A stretch of 64,000 nt of DNA, taken from contig NC_132914.1 in NCBI RefSeq assembly GCF_047675955.1, positions 130,248,663 to 130,312,662 on the forward strand, in the 5' to 3' direction. This DNA comes from Chlorocebus sabaeus (lineage: Eukaryota > Chordata > Mammalia > Primates > Cercopithecidae). The position numbers and the translations under genes were made by a program. Shown here in pieces: positions 34,946 to 46,796 of the stretch (positions are counted from its first letter, which is position 1; each line of letters opens with the position of its first letter). The notes beneath the pieces are model-generated. The model ran no database searches. It saw only the letters and a program-made list of their open reading frames with translations, and had not been told where the DNA came from.

Positions 34946-35420
34946 TGAGGCAGGCGGCGTGCTGGGGTGACGTCCGCGGGCTTCTGAAGACGCACTCCTG
35001 CGACGCCCGCGGTGGGGCCCTCGGGGGCGGCTCCGAGCGTCTGGCCTGTGTAGGCAAGGAAAGGAGCCCCCCGGTCTGCGCCGGATGGCCCCGGGCGGTG
35101 ACTTTTCGGAGCCCCGGGACGCTACACCCACCTGGCCGGAAGCACAACGGAAACGCGCCGTCCTGTGGCCACTGTTAGGTGGCCGGGTTCCGGGGAGGCG
35201 CGCCGTGGCAGGAGGAGAAAGCCGGCGCCAGTGGTCCAAGCGCCCTCTCTGGGGGCCCCGCTCTCTACGTGGGAGGCGCGGAGCGGGGGCCGCGGGAATC
35301 CCCAGTGCGGGATCTAGTGCCTTGGGCGCGGCCTAGCTGGCCCGTTCGCTCAGGGCTCCTCTCTCTCTGACAGGTCTGCCATTTTACACTTTCTGATCTC
35401 CTCGGTCCCTTCTGTGAGCT

Positions 35421-35429
35421 ATGTCTCAG
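35421..35429 (+). CDS. ZNF140: ZNF140 first coding exon (Met-Ser-Gln)
   Basis: Only nine coding bases, ATGTCTCAG, come before a clean 'gtaagc' donor. They join in phase 0 to GGGTCAGTGACA at 37250 to give MSQGSVTFRDVAIDF, which is how I remember the human protein starting. The ATG has G at -3 but T at +4, so its context is moderate. A pyrimidine-rich 'ctctctctgacag' ends at 35373, so this exon may start at 35374 as a second exon behind a noncoding first exon in the CpG island. It could also be the 3' end of a single exon that begins in the island. The sequence alone does not decide. Confidence 0.88.
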
Positions 35430-35439
35430 GTAAGCTGAT

Positions 35440-35463
35440 GATATATATTGATATATATATTTA

Positions 35464-35520
<57 letters not shown>
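35440..35520. repeat. Compound (GT)n/(AT)n microsatellite
   Basis: TATATT, then about ten GT units, then about 14 AT units. It starts ten bases after the donor of ZNF140 coding exon 1. Confidence 0.95.
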
Positions 35521-35526
<6 letters not shown>

Positions 35527-35640
35527 CTTTGGAAGACAGAGACAGGGTCTCCTCCTGTCGCCCAGGCTGGAGTGCAGTGGGGCGATCATAGCATCCTGTA
35601 ACCTCAAACTCGGCCTCAAGTGAGCCAACCCGTTGAGCCT
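35512..35640 (-). mobile_element. Alu fragment
   Basis: Antisense left-arm piece ('tcgcccaggctggagtgcag') ending around 'gcctcaagtgagcc'. Confidence 0.75.
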
Positions 35641-37249
35641 GTCTCCTCTTTTCTTTGTGAAGTGCAGCCGTATTTTTCAGGACTTGGGACGTGGCTTTCT
35701 CTTACAACCACCTGCCTGGCGGAACCCCAGGACCCTGTCCCCTGTTCCTCCTTTTCAGGTGCTTATACTTAAGTATACATGAAGAGAGTGACAGGAAGCT
35801 CTCCAGATGTGGACGGGATTTCTGACCTGGCTGGTGTGTTTCAGGGTGGGAGGGTAGGGTGCCAGCTGTTACATTGCCTCTTCTTCCCACAGTATTAGAC
35901 CGAGGAGTGCCTTGCGTTACTCCAGCGCCCCTTCATTCATTTATTGAATATGTTCTTACTGAACCTCTACTTTCAGTGGTTCCCACAGTGTGATCCTTGG
36001 ACCAGCAGTATTAGCATCATCTGAGAACTTGTTAGAAATGAATATTCTTGAGTCCTACCCCAGACCTTCTGAATCAGAAACTGGGAATTTGGCCCAGCAA
36101 TCTAACAGTCCTTCCAAGTGATTCTAACACTCAACTCATTCTATGTCTTGAGGATGCAGAAGTGACCAAAACAAAATCTCTGAACCCATAGAGCTCATTT
36201 TTCTGACATGACATAAGGAACACATTTTTATTTTGATTGGGGCTAAGAGTTCGGCTGGTAATTGTGCTTCATAGCAGTGGGGATAACAGGGTCAACTATT
36301 CAAAATGAGTCCCTCATTTTCAGTTCCACTTCTTTGTCCTACTTTTTGTCATACTTCTCTCCAAATTCAGGGGCTTTCTGAGTTTTGCTGGGGAATCCAA
36401 TTTCCACCTCTGCTGCAGATCTTGCTGTGTAGGAAACAGCTGCTTTATTAGTCAACAGTCTTTAATCACTTTTTTATTAAACTTCAAAACTGTAAAATGT
36501 AACTGCCATCCATCTGGGGCTGCTACTAGTTTGAGACCTTTTAAATTCCCATTCATGCCTTATAGATCTATGTGGATCACTCAAGTGGTGCAAAACCAGG
36601 CTGCAAAGCAAGGGCTTCCATATTATTCTCCCTAACTCTGAGGGAAAGTGCTTTAGGTTCTGTCCTGGGAGGTGTTACATTCTCTTCTTGCAGAATCAAG
36701 ATTCTTTACTGCTTATCCTCCTTATTCTGTGACATTGCCAAAATTACCACTAAGTTTCACAGGTATTTATTTAGGATTAGGGATGACTGGAACAAACTTG
36801 AGACTATATGCCCCATTTGAAGGGTGCTGCTATTATCTGCTATAGCCAATTATTACCCTGAAGAAATTCTGGCTGAATTATATTAAAATAGGCTGGCATT
36901 AAGGAAAATATACATTGTTTATTAACATAAAGGAATACTGTAAAATCTTAAGAATTTTTACAACCAATGCCAAAAATCCATATTGTTCATATGTATAATC
37001 CTTTATTTTGAACAAAACTGTAAATTGTCTCAGGACTGATAATTTATGTTTTTTTCTCCTTTTCTCCAGCTATGCAACAAAACACAAAAGCTAGGCTCTT
37101 CATTATATAATTACTCAGAATTCTGAAAACTCCCATTGTTGCTACTTAGACACATTGTCTAACCTCCACAGTGAGACTCATTTTATACTTTGATAAGGGA
37201 GTTTGGGAGCGTGGGTACTGGTCATGCAGATATCTGTCTGTCATTTCAG
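35641..37249. other. ZNF140 intron before KRAB-A
   Basis: Mostly single-copy sequence with a MER5-type element; it ends with the 'ctgtcatttcag' acceptor. Confidence 0.6.
35973..36135 (+). mobile_element. MER5-type hAT element
   Basis: Starts 'cagtggttcccacagtgtg' and has 'gaccagcagtattagcatca', 'gaacttgttagaaatg' and 'ccagcaatctaacag', the classic MER5A/B series. Confidence 0.8.
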
Positions 37250-37376
37250 GGGTCAGTGACATTCAGAGATGTGGCCATAGACTTCTCCCAGGAGGAGTGG
37301 AAATGGCTTCAGCCTGCTCAGAGAGATCTGTACCGAGGTGTAATGTTGGAGAACTATGGCCATCTTGTCTCACTGG
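37250..37376 (+). CDS. ZNF140: ZNF140 KRAB-A box exon
   Basis: This 127-bp exon lies between 'gtcatttcag' and 'gtaattatt'. It encodes GSVTFRDVAIDFSQEEW, then QRDLYRGVMLENY and HLVSLG, a full KRAB-A box with DV, EEW and MLE all present. The family consensus LYRDVMLENY reads LYRGVMLENY here. Human ZNF140 KRAB is a known transcriptional repression domain acting through TRIM28. The exon has the same length and ends at the same codon position (S-L-G split after one base) as the ZNF84 A exon. Confidence 0.97.
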
Positions 37377-37609
37377 GTAATTATTCCTCTTCATCTCCCT
37401 CAAGTCAAAATTTGACCTTTAGGGTGGCTGTTATAATTATCTGGCTGAATATTCCCAAGATAGGTATGGGGTTTCTTAAAATTAGTAAGATGGGGATGTA
37501 AGTGTACCTTATTTTTAGACATTTTAAAAACTTCCATCTGACATTTCTTTTGTGGCCCTTGTTAGGATTCAACGACTGATTTTGAATTTATTTCATTTTC
37601 TGCAAGCAG

Positions 37610-37705
37610 GTCTTTCCATTTCTAAGCCAGATGTGGTTTCCTTATTGGAGCAAGGGAAAGAACCCTGGCTGGGGAAAAGGAATGTGAAAAGAGATCTGTT
37701 TTCAG
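37610..37705 (+). CDS. ZNF140: ZNF140 KRAB-B box exon
   Basis: This 96-bp exon follows 'tgcaagcag' and ends before 'gtgagtg'. It encodes GLSISKPDVVSLLEQ, GKEPW and then the basic stretch GKRNVKRDLFS. It is the KRAB-B partner of the A exon 233 bp upstream and matches the ZNF84 B exon in length and phase. The next coding exon is 19 kb away, across an intron filled with L1 and Alu sequence. Confidence 0.97.
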
Positions 37706-37821
37706 GTGAGTGAGTTGGAAGCTGATGGGAAAATTTTTTTAAACCACTCAATTAGTCAATGAGAAAGGAATACTTTTTAATATGTTGATTGGAAAATTTT
37801 CCCTTAAAGGTACCAGAGATA

Positions 37822-38110
37822 GGCTGGACGTGGTGGCTCACGCCTGTAATCCCAGCACTTTGGGAGGCCAGGGCAGGTGGATCACGAGGTCAGGAGATCG
37901 AGACCATCCTGGCTAACACGGTGAAACCCTGTCTCTACTAAAAATACAAAAAATTAGCTGGGTGTGGTGGCGGGTTGTAGTTCCAGCTACTTGGGAGGCT
38001 GAGGCAGGGGAATGGTGTGAACCCGGGAGGCGGAGCTTGCGGTGAGCCAAGATTGCGCCACTGACTCCAGCCTGGGTGACAGAGCAAGACTCCGTCTCAA
38101 AAAAAAAAAT
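37822..38110 (+). mobile_element. AluY-like element
   Basis: Sense Alu flanked by 'taccagagata' on both sides (target-site duplication), 115 bp after the KRAB-B exon. Confidence 0.9.
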
Positions 38111-38811
38111 ACCAGAGATATAAAGACTGAAGTTTCACTTACAACTCCATAAAGGACTACTTCATGCCCAGTTCTCTTTGTTTTTTCTATATTACGTAAC
38201 AGCTAACATACTCAACCAGTCCTCACTTTCTACTTCCTCCACTTTCTCACAGGTATCTTTTTTGTTGTCATTGTTTGTTCTGTCTGGTCTGTGAATTTCA
38301 TTTCTTTTTGTTTCTTCCTCCCTTTCTTTCTTCAAATGGACATATATTTCTATTGCCTAAATCCAACCTGAGAAAGAAAGAAAAATTAAAAAGTACATAT
38401 ATTGCTGTTCTATTTAATCACCTGGAAAGGATTAGCTCATTACTCTTTGATTAACTGATATTTATTCCTTCACATACACTCTTAATATTTACAGGAATTT
38501 TAATCTTGTCAATCTTTCTCAAGACTCTCTATTAAATGCTACAGAGACTAGAGGGTGTACAAAAGTGTAGTAACTATCAAGGAATTCATGGCCTAGTGAT
38601 GTGTCTAAATAACTTGCATTAGATATCCTCAAATTAGCAGTTCAGCAGCGAAAAAAGGAATTTCCAGTTGGCGCTTTAGGCTTGGATAATTTGGATAGAG
38701 ATTTTAGTAGAGAAAAGACAGAAAAGGGTCATTTTTGGAGAAAAGGTGATGAATTCTGTAAGTTCTGAATTTTGTAAGTTCTGTAAGTTCTATAGTTGAT
38801 TCTACAGCAGA
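38111..38811. other. ZNF140 intron, no recognised element
   Basis: AT-rich sequence; nothing assigned. Confidence 0.5.
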
Positions 38812-39112
38812 TTTTTTTTTTTTTTTTTTTGAGATGGAGTGTCGCTCTGTCGCCTGGGCTGGAGTGCAGTGGCCGGATCTCAGCTCACTGCAAGCTCTGC
38901 CTCCCGGGTTCACGCCATTCTCCTGCCTCAGCCTCCCGAGTAGCTGGGACTACAGGTGCCCGCCACCTTGCCCGGCTAGTTTTTTGTATTTTTTAGTAGA
39001 GACGGGGTTTCACCATGTTAGCCAGGATGGTCTCGATCTCCTGACCTCGTGATCCGCCTGTCTCGGCCTCCCAAAGTGCTGGGATTACAGGCTTGAGCCA
39101 CTGCGTCCGGCC
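38812..39112 (-). mobile_element. AluY, Old World monkey type
   Basis: Antisense copy between 'ctacagcaga(t)' direct repeats. Confidence 0.92.
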
Positions 39113-39480
39113 TACAGCAGATGTTTAATGGAGGTACACTGATTTTTAGAGAAAAAAGGAGGAATGTATACATTTTATGAGGCAGCAGCTTAGGACTGAT
39201 GAAACAGGTGCCATGAAAACTGAGCTGTAGCTTTAAGGAGAGTAGTGGTTGTTAATATGAAATGCTGCAGAGTTCATTAGGAGAATGTCCAGAAGGATTT
39301 GCAAAGGAGGTACTAATGTGGGCTGAAGCCATGAGGTGGAACAGGTGCAGGGAAACTTCGTTTAGTGGGAGCAAATGAGGAAAAATATCCTTTTTGAATT
39401 CAAAAATAACAAAACCGATAAAAGTATGTACGAAGGAAGTGAGGAAAAAGGAAAACGTGGAAGTTGCCTCTAATTCTACT

Positions 39481-39779
39481 ACTTTTTTTTTTTCTTTTGA
39501 GACAAAGTCTCGCTCTTGTCCCCCAGGCTAGAGTGTGATGGCATGATCTCAGCTCACTGCAACCTCCGCTGTCCGGGTTCAAGCGATTCTCCTGCCTTAG
39601 CCTCCCGAGTAACTGGGATTGCAGGCGCCTGCCACCATGCCTGGCTAATTTTTGTATTTTTAGTAGAGATGGGGTTTCACCATGTTGGCCAGGCTGGTCT
39701 CAAACTCCTAACCTTGTGATCCGCCCACCTAGGCTTCCCAAAGTGCTGGGATTACAGGCGTGAGCCACTGCGCCCAGCC
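39481..39779 (-). mobile_element. Alu, full length
   Basis: Antisense AluS-like, flanked by 'attctactacttt' repeats. Confidence 0.9.
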
Positions 39780-39839
39780 TGATTCTACTACTTTAACACA
39801 GTTCTTGAAGTTTTTATGTGTTCCTTCCAGTATCTTATT

Positions 39840-41480
39840 TTGAAAATTCTTTTCATTGTGAAATATCACACACAGACAGAAGTAATGCATGAACATACAT
39901 GTATACTTAATAAATTACTGTAAGGCAAACACCCATGTGACCAAGGTCAATAAACACAGCACTGCTAGGTTTCTTGCAAGCCTTCCGTGTGCTCATCCTC
40001 ATCCTCCAATAAAGCCAATCATCTCTTTGCTTTTATGGTAAAGTAACTTCCTTGGTTTTCTTTATAGTTTAATCAGCTGTTTGCATTTGTGTTCACTGTA
40101 GTTTAGGTTTGTGTAGAAAACCATTATATAGAAAGATTTATAATGCATTTATTGATTTGCTTCTCCAAATTATTTTAAAAATGTTTTTGGCTGTGCATGG
40201 TGACTCATGCCTATAATTCCAATACTTTGGGAGACTGAGTTGGGAGAATCACTTGAGGCCAGGAGTTTAAGACAAGCCTGGGCAACCTAGAGAGACCCTG
40301 TCTCTACAAAAAATTTTTAAAAGCTAGCTAGGCATGGTGGCATGTGCCCATAGTTCTAGCTACTTGAGAGGCTGAGGCAAGAGAACCACTTGAGCCTAGG
40401 AGTTTCAGGCTGCAGTGAACTGTGATTGTGCCACTGCACTCTAGCCTGGGCAACAGAGTAAGACCCTATTTTTTTAAAAGTTAAAAAAATTTTTTTTCAT
40501 TGTACAAGTAAGTATACCACAATTTATTCTTTCTACTATTGAGGGCTTCTTTTTTGCACATTTAGAGATACTGCAAGCAATGTTGTTACTGTGCTTGTAT
40601 CCTGGTACATATTGGCACATTTCTCTGTGGTTTATATATAGGACTGGAATTGCCAAGTTGGAGGATAATGCACCTCTTTAAGTCATTAGATAATGCCAAA
40701 ATGTTTTCCAAAGACCCTTGACTGACTTATACTCCCACAAACACAGTCAGTGAATGCCTGTTGGGCATCATCATTTTCACCTATCAGAAGGGTGTGCAGT
40801 GGTAGCTCGTGGTTTAAACTTGCATTTGTCAGGCTGTTAATGAAGCTGAGCACCTTTTCACATGTTTATTGAACATGTAGGTATCCCCATCTGTGAAGTA
40901 CATCTTGAAGATTTTTGCTCATTTATCTACTGGATTCTTTTATTGATTTGTAGAAGTTATATATTTTAGATAGAAATCCTTTGCTAATTATATGTACTTC
41001 AAAATCTTTCACATGTGGCTTATTTTGTTTTACCTTCATAGCTTATTTTGATGAACAGAAATTCTTAATTTTAGTGTAGTCAGATGTATCAATCTTTTCC
41101 TTTATGTTTAGTATTTTTTTAGCCTATTTAAGAAATATTTCCCTACGAAGATTATGATGAAGACATCTTCCTATATTTTCTTTTTAAAAAGCCTACTTGT
41201 TTTGCGATTCACATTTAGATCCATTGTTCACTTTATTTTATCATGTGAGTTAGTAGTCAACTTTGCTATCTTCTGTATGGAGATCCAGTTATCACAGTAC
41301 CATTTATTGATACATCAACCCTTTTCCTCACTGTTTTGAAATTAGTTAAATGTCAATTTTTGTGTTTGTATGTTTCTAGGTTCTCAATTCTCTTTCATTT
41401 TTCTCTTTGCTCAAATCTATACAGCCTTAGTTATAGATTTAATGATTAACATTTTATTGTATTTGTCTTACCCCTGCCCC
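39840..41480 (-). mobile_element. Old L1, 3' half, with an Alu inside
   Basis: Antisense L1: 'gtggtttaaacttgcatttg', 'cttttcacatgtttattg' and the run to 'aatcctttgctaattatatg' are typical L1 3' sequence. A sense Alu (40189-40490) is inserted. No open ORF2 remains. Confidence 0.7.
40189..40490 (+). mobile_element. Alu (older)
   Basis: Sense Alu, diverged ('ggctgtgcatggtgactcat'). Confidence 0.85.
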
Positions 41481-41866
41481 TTTTTTTCTCTGAGTTATTT
41501 TAAGTAAACAGGGCTATCATTTAAGAGTTGTTGCTGCAACCTGGTGTAGATCTAATCATTACCTGAACTATGTAGGTATCCAGGGAGCTGAGGGAGGTAG
41601 ACAGATTGGAAATAAAGTGAAGAAGTAGACTCAAAAGGACCTGGCAATTGGTTAGATGGCAGACATGAAGAAGACTGAGAAGTTGTGGTTGACATTAGTC
41701 TTTTTGGTGGTATGATTGTTTCCTTAGTAAAAAAAGGATCAGCAAGTTGGTAGGGGAGGAGAAGATTATATTGAGACTTGTTGAGTTTTGGGTTTCTGTG
41801 GGATATGAATATACAAATCCAGTAGGCAATTGAGTATCATATTCAAGAGGTTTCAAATGCATATTC

Positions 41867-42148
41867 CTTTTTTTTTTTTGAGAGGGAGTCTCGCTCTGTC
41901 GCCCAGGCTGGAGTGCAGTGGCGCAATCTCGGCTCACTGCAAGCTCCGCCTCCTGGGTTCACGCCATTCTCCTGCCTCAGCCTCCCGAGTAGCTGGGACT
42001 ACAGGCGCCCGCCACTGCGCTCGGCTAATTTTTTCTATTTTTAGTAGAGATGGGGTTTCACCATGGTCTCGATCTCCTGACCTCGTGATCTGCCCGCCTC
42101 GGCCTCCCAAAGTGCTGGGATTACAGGCGTGAGCCACTGCGCCGGCCT
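41867..42148 (-). mobile_element. AluY-like in an older repeat
   Basis: Antisense Alu with 'tcaaatgcatattcct' repeated exactly on both sides (target-site duplication). The flanking sequence to about 42400 resembles a MER5-like fragment. Confidence 0.88.
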
Positions 42149-42580
42149 CAAATGCATATTCCTAAGCCCCACCCTGGAAATTCTAAATTGGTAGGTTTGG
42201 GGTGGAACCAAATAATTTGCATTTCTTTCTTTTTTTGGCTAGTCCAAAAAAAAAAAAAAAAAAAGCTGTGGGAGTGGAGGAGAAACAAAGAAATCTATAA
42301 CTAGTTGTGATCAATGACTTGTAAACTCCACTGCATTCCGACCAGCCAGAATTTGCATTTCCAACAAATGACCAGATGATGCTGATGCTGAACTAAAGTA
42401 GACATTTAGGAGTTACCTGCACAGCTTCTTAAAATTTTGAATTTTCTTTGTAAAATCGTTGCATTCCGTTGTTTATTCTTAAGCAACTTTCCTCAGTTTC
42501 TTTTCTAGATTGCTTCTCTATAGGAATGTTAGTGAATTTGTATATTTATATCTCTTTATCTTTATTATAGAAATAAAAAT

Positions 42581-42928
42581 ACGGTTGGGTGCAGTGGCTC
42601 ACACCTGTAATCCCAGCACTTTGGGAGGCCAAGGTGGGCAGATCACCTGAGGTTAGGAGTTCAAGACCAGCTTGGCTAATATGGTGAAACCCGTCTCTAC
42701 TAAAATACAAAAATGAGCAGGGTGTGGTGGTTGTAATCCCAGCTACTCGGGAGGCTGAGGCGGAAGAATCGCTGGAACCTGGGAGGCAGAGGTTGCAGTA
42801 AGTCGAGATCATGCCATTACACTCCAGCCTGGGCGACAGCAAGACTCTGTCTAAAAAAAAAAAAGAAAAAAAGAAAAAGGAAGGAAGAAAGAAGGGAAGG
42901 AGGAAGGGAGGAAGGAAGGAAGGCTCTA
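42581..42928 (+). mobile_element. Alu with GGAA-rich tail
   Basis: Sense Alu to about 42865, followed by AAAG then a GGAA/GAAGG microsatellite (42870-42925), a purine-only stretch. Confidence 0.85.
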
Positions 42929-43192
42929 AATCTTTCTCGATTTTTTTCCTGCAGATACCATTGTAGTATATAGAATAGTTTCACTGCACTAAAAATTCTC
43001 TGTGTTCTGCCTAATCACCCATTCCTAACCCTTGGCATCCACTGATTTTTGTTAGTCTCCATAGTTTTGCCTTTTCCAGAATGTCGGAGAGTTGGAATTA
43101 ACCTTTTCAAAATGGCTTATTTCACATAATAATGCATAGTAATATGCATTTTGGTTACTTGCATGTCTTTTCATGGCTTGATAGCTCATTTC

Positions 43193-43488
43193 TTTTTTTT
43201 TTTTTTGAGACGGAGTCTCGCTCTGTCCCCCAGGCTGGAGTGCAGTGGCTGGATCTCAGCTCACTGCAAGCTCCGCCCCCCGGGTTCACGCCATTCTCCT
43301 GCCTCAGCCTCCTGAGTAGCTGGGACTACAGGCGCCCGCCACCTCGCCCGGCTAGTTGTTTGTATTTTCTAGTAGAGACAGGGTTTCACCGTGTTAGCCA
43401 GGATGGTCTCGATCTCCTGACCTCGTGATCCGCCCGTCTCGGCCTCCCAAAGTGCTGGGATTACAGGCTTGAGCCACCGCGCCCGGCC
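43193..43488 (-). mobile_element. AluY, Old World monkey type
   Basis: Antisense, inserted in L1 with 'gctcatttcttttt' on both sides. Confidence 0.92.
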
Positions 43489-44248
43489 GCTCATTTCTTT
43501 TTAGCACTGAATAATATTCCACTGTCTGCATGTACTGCAGTTGACTTATCTGTTCACCTACTTAAGGACATCGTGGTTGCTTCCAAAGTTTTGAGAATTT
43601 TGAATAAAGCACATCTGTGTGCAGGTTTTTGTATGGGCATAAGTTTTCATTTCATTTGGGTAAATACCAAGGAGTGTGACTGCTGGGTCCTATGGTAAGA
43701 ATATATTTAGTTTTGTAAGAAACTGCCAAAATATCTTCCAAAGTGATTGTACCATTTTGTGTTCCCACCAGCAATGAATGATTGATATTATCATGTGATT
43801 TTATTTTTTTATCATGGTTGGTTGTTGGATTTTGCTGATGCTTTTATTGCTTCTGTTGATATTATGTGATATTACTTCTTTAGCTTGTTGATGTAATGGA
43901 TTACAATTTACATTAATTGATTTTCAAATGTTGAACCAGCCCTGTATACCTGGGATAAATTCCACTTGGTCATGGAGTATAATTCCCTTTATACATTGTT
44001 GGGTTAAATTGACTAATATTTTGTTGAGAGTTTTTACATTTATGTTCATGAGAGATACTGGTCTGTCATTTTTATTTTCTTATAATTCCTTTGGTTTTGA
44101 TATTAGGGCAGTGCTGGCCTTATAGAATGAGTGAGGATCCTCTGCTTCTATCATCTGGGGATTGGTATAATTTCTTCCTTAAATGTTTGGTAGAACTTAC
44201 CAGTGAACCTTGATGCTTTTGTTTTTGAAAGTTATTAATTATTCATTT

Positions 44249-44552
44249 GAATTTTTTTTTTTTTTTGAGACAGTGTCTCACACACTGTTGTCCAGGCTGT
44301 AGTGCAGTGGTGCAATCATGGCTCACTGCAGCCTCAACTTCCCTGGGCCCAGGTGATCCTCCCACCTCAGCCTCCCCAGTAGCTGGGACTACAGGCACAC
44401 TCCACCATGCCCAGCTCATTGTGCATTTTTTGCAGAAACGGCATTTCACCATGTTGCCCAGGCTAGTCTTGAATTCCTAGGTTCAAGCAATTCTGCCCAC
44501 CTTGGCCTCCCAAATTGCTGGGATTATAAGTGTGAGCCACCGCATGCAGCCT
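44249..44552 (-). mobile_element. Alu (older)
   Basis: Antisense AluJ/S-like between L1 pieces. Confidence 0.85.
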
Positions 44553-44758
44553 CGTTTGATTTCTTTGCTATTCAGACAGTTTTCTCCTTATTGTGTGAGC
44601 TTTGGCAATGTCTGTCTTTCAAGGAATTGGTCCATTTTATCTTTGTTACCAAATTTGTGGGCGTAGAGTTATTCATGGTAATCCTTTATTACCCTTTTTA
44701 TATCCATGAAATTTGTGCTGAGGCCCCTTTCATTGCTGATATTAATAATGTGTGACGG

Positions 44759-45060
44759 GGCCGGGCGCGGTGGCTCAAGCCTGTAATCCCAGCACTTTGG
44801 GAGGCCGAGACGGGTGGATCACAAGGTCAGGAGATCGAGACCATCCTGGCTAACCCGGTGAAACCCCGTCTCTACTAAAAAATACAAAAAACTAGCTGGG
44901 CGCGGTGGCGAGCGCCTGTAGTCCCAGCTACTCGGGAGGCTGAGACAGGAGAATGGCGTGAACCCAGGAGGCGGAGCTTGCAGTGAGCTGAGATCCGGCC
45001 ACTGCACTCCAGCCCGGGCGACAGAGCGAGACTCCGCCTCAAAAAAAAAAAAAAAAAAAT
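44759..45060 (+). mobile_element. AluY, Old World monkey type
   Basis: Sense copy with 'aataatgtgtgac' repeated on both sides. Confidence 0.92.
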
Positions 45061-45189
45061 AATGTGTGACATCTTTTTTTCTTAATTAGCCTGGCTAGAG
45101 GCTTGATTTTAAGTATCTTTTCAGAGAACTAGCTTGATTTGGTTGCTTTTCTCCATTAATACCCTATTTTTAATTTCATCAATATTTGT

Positions 45190-45780
45190 GCTTTTTTTTT
45201 TTATTTTGAGACAGAGTTTCTTTTTGCCCAGGCTGGAGTTCAATGGCACGATCTCACTCACTGCAACCTCTGCCTCCCGGGTTCAAGTGATTCTCCTGCC
45301 TCAGCCTCCCGAGTAGCTGGGATTCCAGTTGCACGCCACCACGCCCAGCTAATTTTGTATTTTTAGTAGAGATAGGGTTTCACAATGTTGGCCAGGCTGG
45401 TCTTGAACTCCTGACCTCCCGTAATCCACCCACCTCAGCCTCCCAAATTGTTGGGATTATAGACGTGAGCCACCGCGCCCAGCCTATTTTTTTTGAGACA
45501 GGATCTTGCTCTGTCACCTAAGCTGGAAAGCAGTGCCACAATCATAGCTCACTGTAACCTAAATTTTCTGGGCTCAAGCCTTCCTCCTCCCTTAGCTTCC
45601 AAATAGCTATGAGTACAGACACATGCCAACACTCCTGACTAAATATTTTATTTTTTATTTGTAAAGACAGAGTCTTGCTATGTTATCCAGTCTGGTCTTG
45701 AACTCCTGTCCTCAAATCATCTTCCCACCTTGGCCTCCCAAAGTGCTGGGATTACAGGTGTGAGCCACTGCACCTGGGCC
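45190..45780 (-). mobile_element. Two adjacent Alus
   Basis: Antisense AluS-like 45190-45484 followed at once by an antisense AluJ-like 45485-45780. Confidence 0.85.
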
Positions 45781-46796
45781 CTTTGATTTTTATTTCTTTT
45801 CTTCTTCCTTTGAATTTAATTTGCTCTTTTTAAAATTTCCTAACATAGAATGTAGATTATTGATTTACATTTTTTCTAATACATTAATTCAATGCTGTAA
45901 ATTTTTCTTTAAGCACTGCTTTCACTGCATCCCAGATTATCCCACTGAAATACACTATATTTTCGTTTTCGTTTAGTTCAAAATATTTTAAAATTTCTTT
46001 TTAGATTTCTTGTTCATGTTACTTAGAAGTGTAGTGTTCAGTATCCATGTGTTTTGAGATTTTCCTTTTAATCTTTCTGTTATTGATTTCTGGTTTCATT
46101 CCATTGTGGTCTGACAGCACACATTATATGATTTCTATTCTTTGAAATTTGTTAAGATGTGTGTTATGACTAAGAGTCTTGGTGAATGTCTTGTGAATTG
46201 GAGACGAATGTGTAATCTGTTGTTGCATGAAGTAGTCTACTGATACCAGTTGATTGATGGCGTTAAGTTCAGCTGTGTTCTTGCCGATTTTCTGCCTGCT
46301 GGATCTGTCCAGTTCTGAAAGAGGGGTGTTGAAGTCCCCAACTATAATAGCGCTTTCATCTGTTTCTCCTTACTGTTTTATCAGGCTTTGTCTAATGTAT
46401 TTTGATGCTCTTTTGTTAGGCACATGCACACTAAGGATTTTTATGATTCTTTCTTGGAGTATTGACCCCTTTATCATTATGCAATGCTCTCCTTTAACCT
46501 TGCTCTGAAGGTGGTATTTTCCTTGCTCTGAAGTCTGCTGTGTCTGAAATTTCCTTGCTCTGAAGTCTACTGTGTCTGAAATTAATTTAGCTACTCCTGC
46601 TTTCTTTTGATAAGTGTTAGTATAGTATACCTTTCTCTACTCACTTATTCTAAATCTATATGCATCTTCATATTTAAACTAGGTTTCTTGTACACAACAT
46701 ATAGTTGGGTCTTGTTTTGTGCTGCACTCTGACAGTGTCTTAAGTTAGTGTATTTAGACTGTTGACCTTTATTTATTTTTAAAATTTATTTATTTT

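Larger units (their letters stand above)
34185..35430 (+). promoter_or_regulatory. ZNF140: CpG-island promoter and 5' UTR region of ZNF140
   Basis: GC- and CpG-rich sequence replaces the AT-rich, repeat-filled DNA on both sides, most densely from 34680 to 35330, directly in front of the ZNF140 start codon. There is no obvious TATA box. The upstream half is a tandem repeat loaded with ZNF143-type sites. The downstream half (34945-35330) is single-copy and probably contains the transcription start and 5' UTR. ZNF84 ends 21 kb away on the same strand, so this is not a shared promoter between the two genes, though antisense transcription is possible. Confidence 0.8.

Noticed and set aside
34547..35239. 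230-codon minus-strand frame with repeated Asn/Gln-Lys-Pro-Arg-like phrases
   Set aside because: The apparent peptide repeat is only the translation of the GC-rich tandem repeat and CpG island; other frames there are equally open, and no domain is visible.
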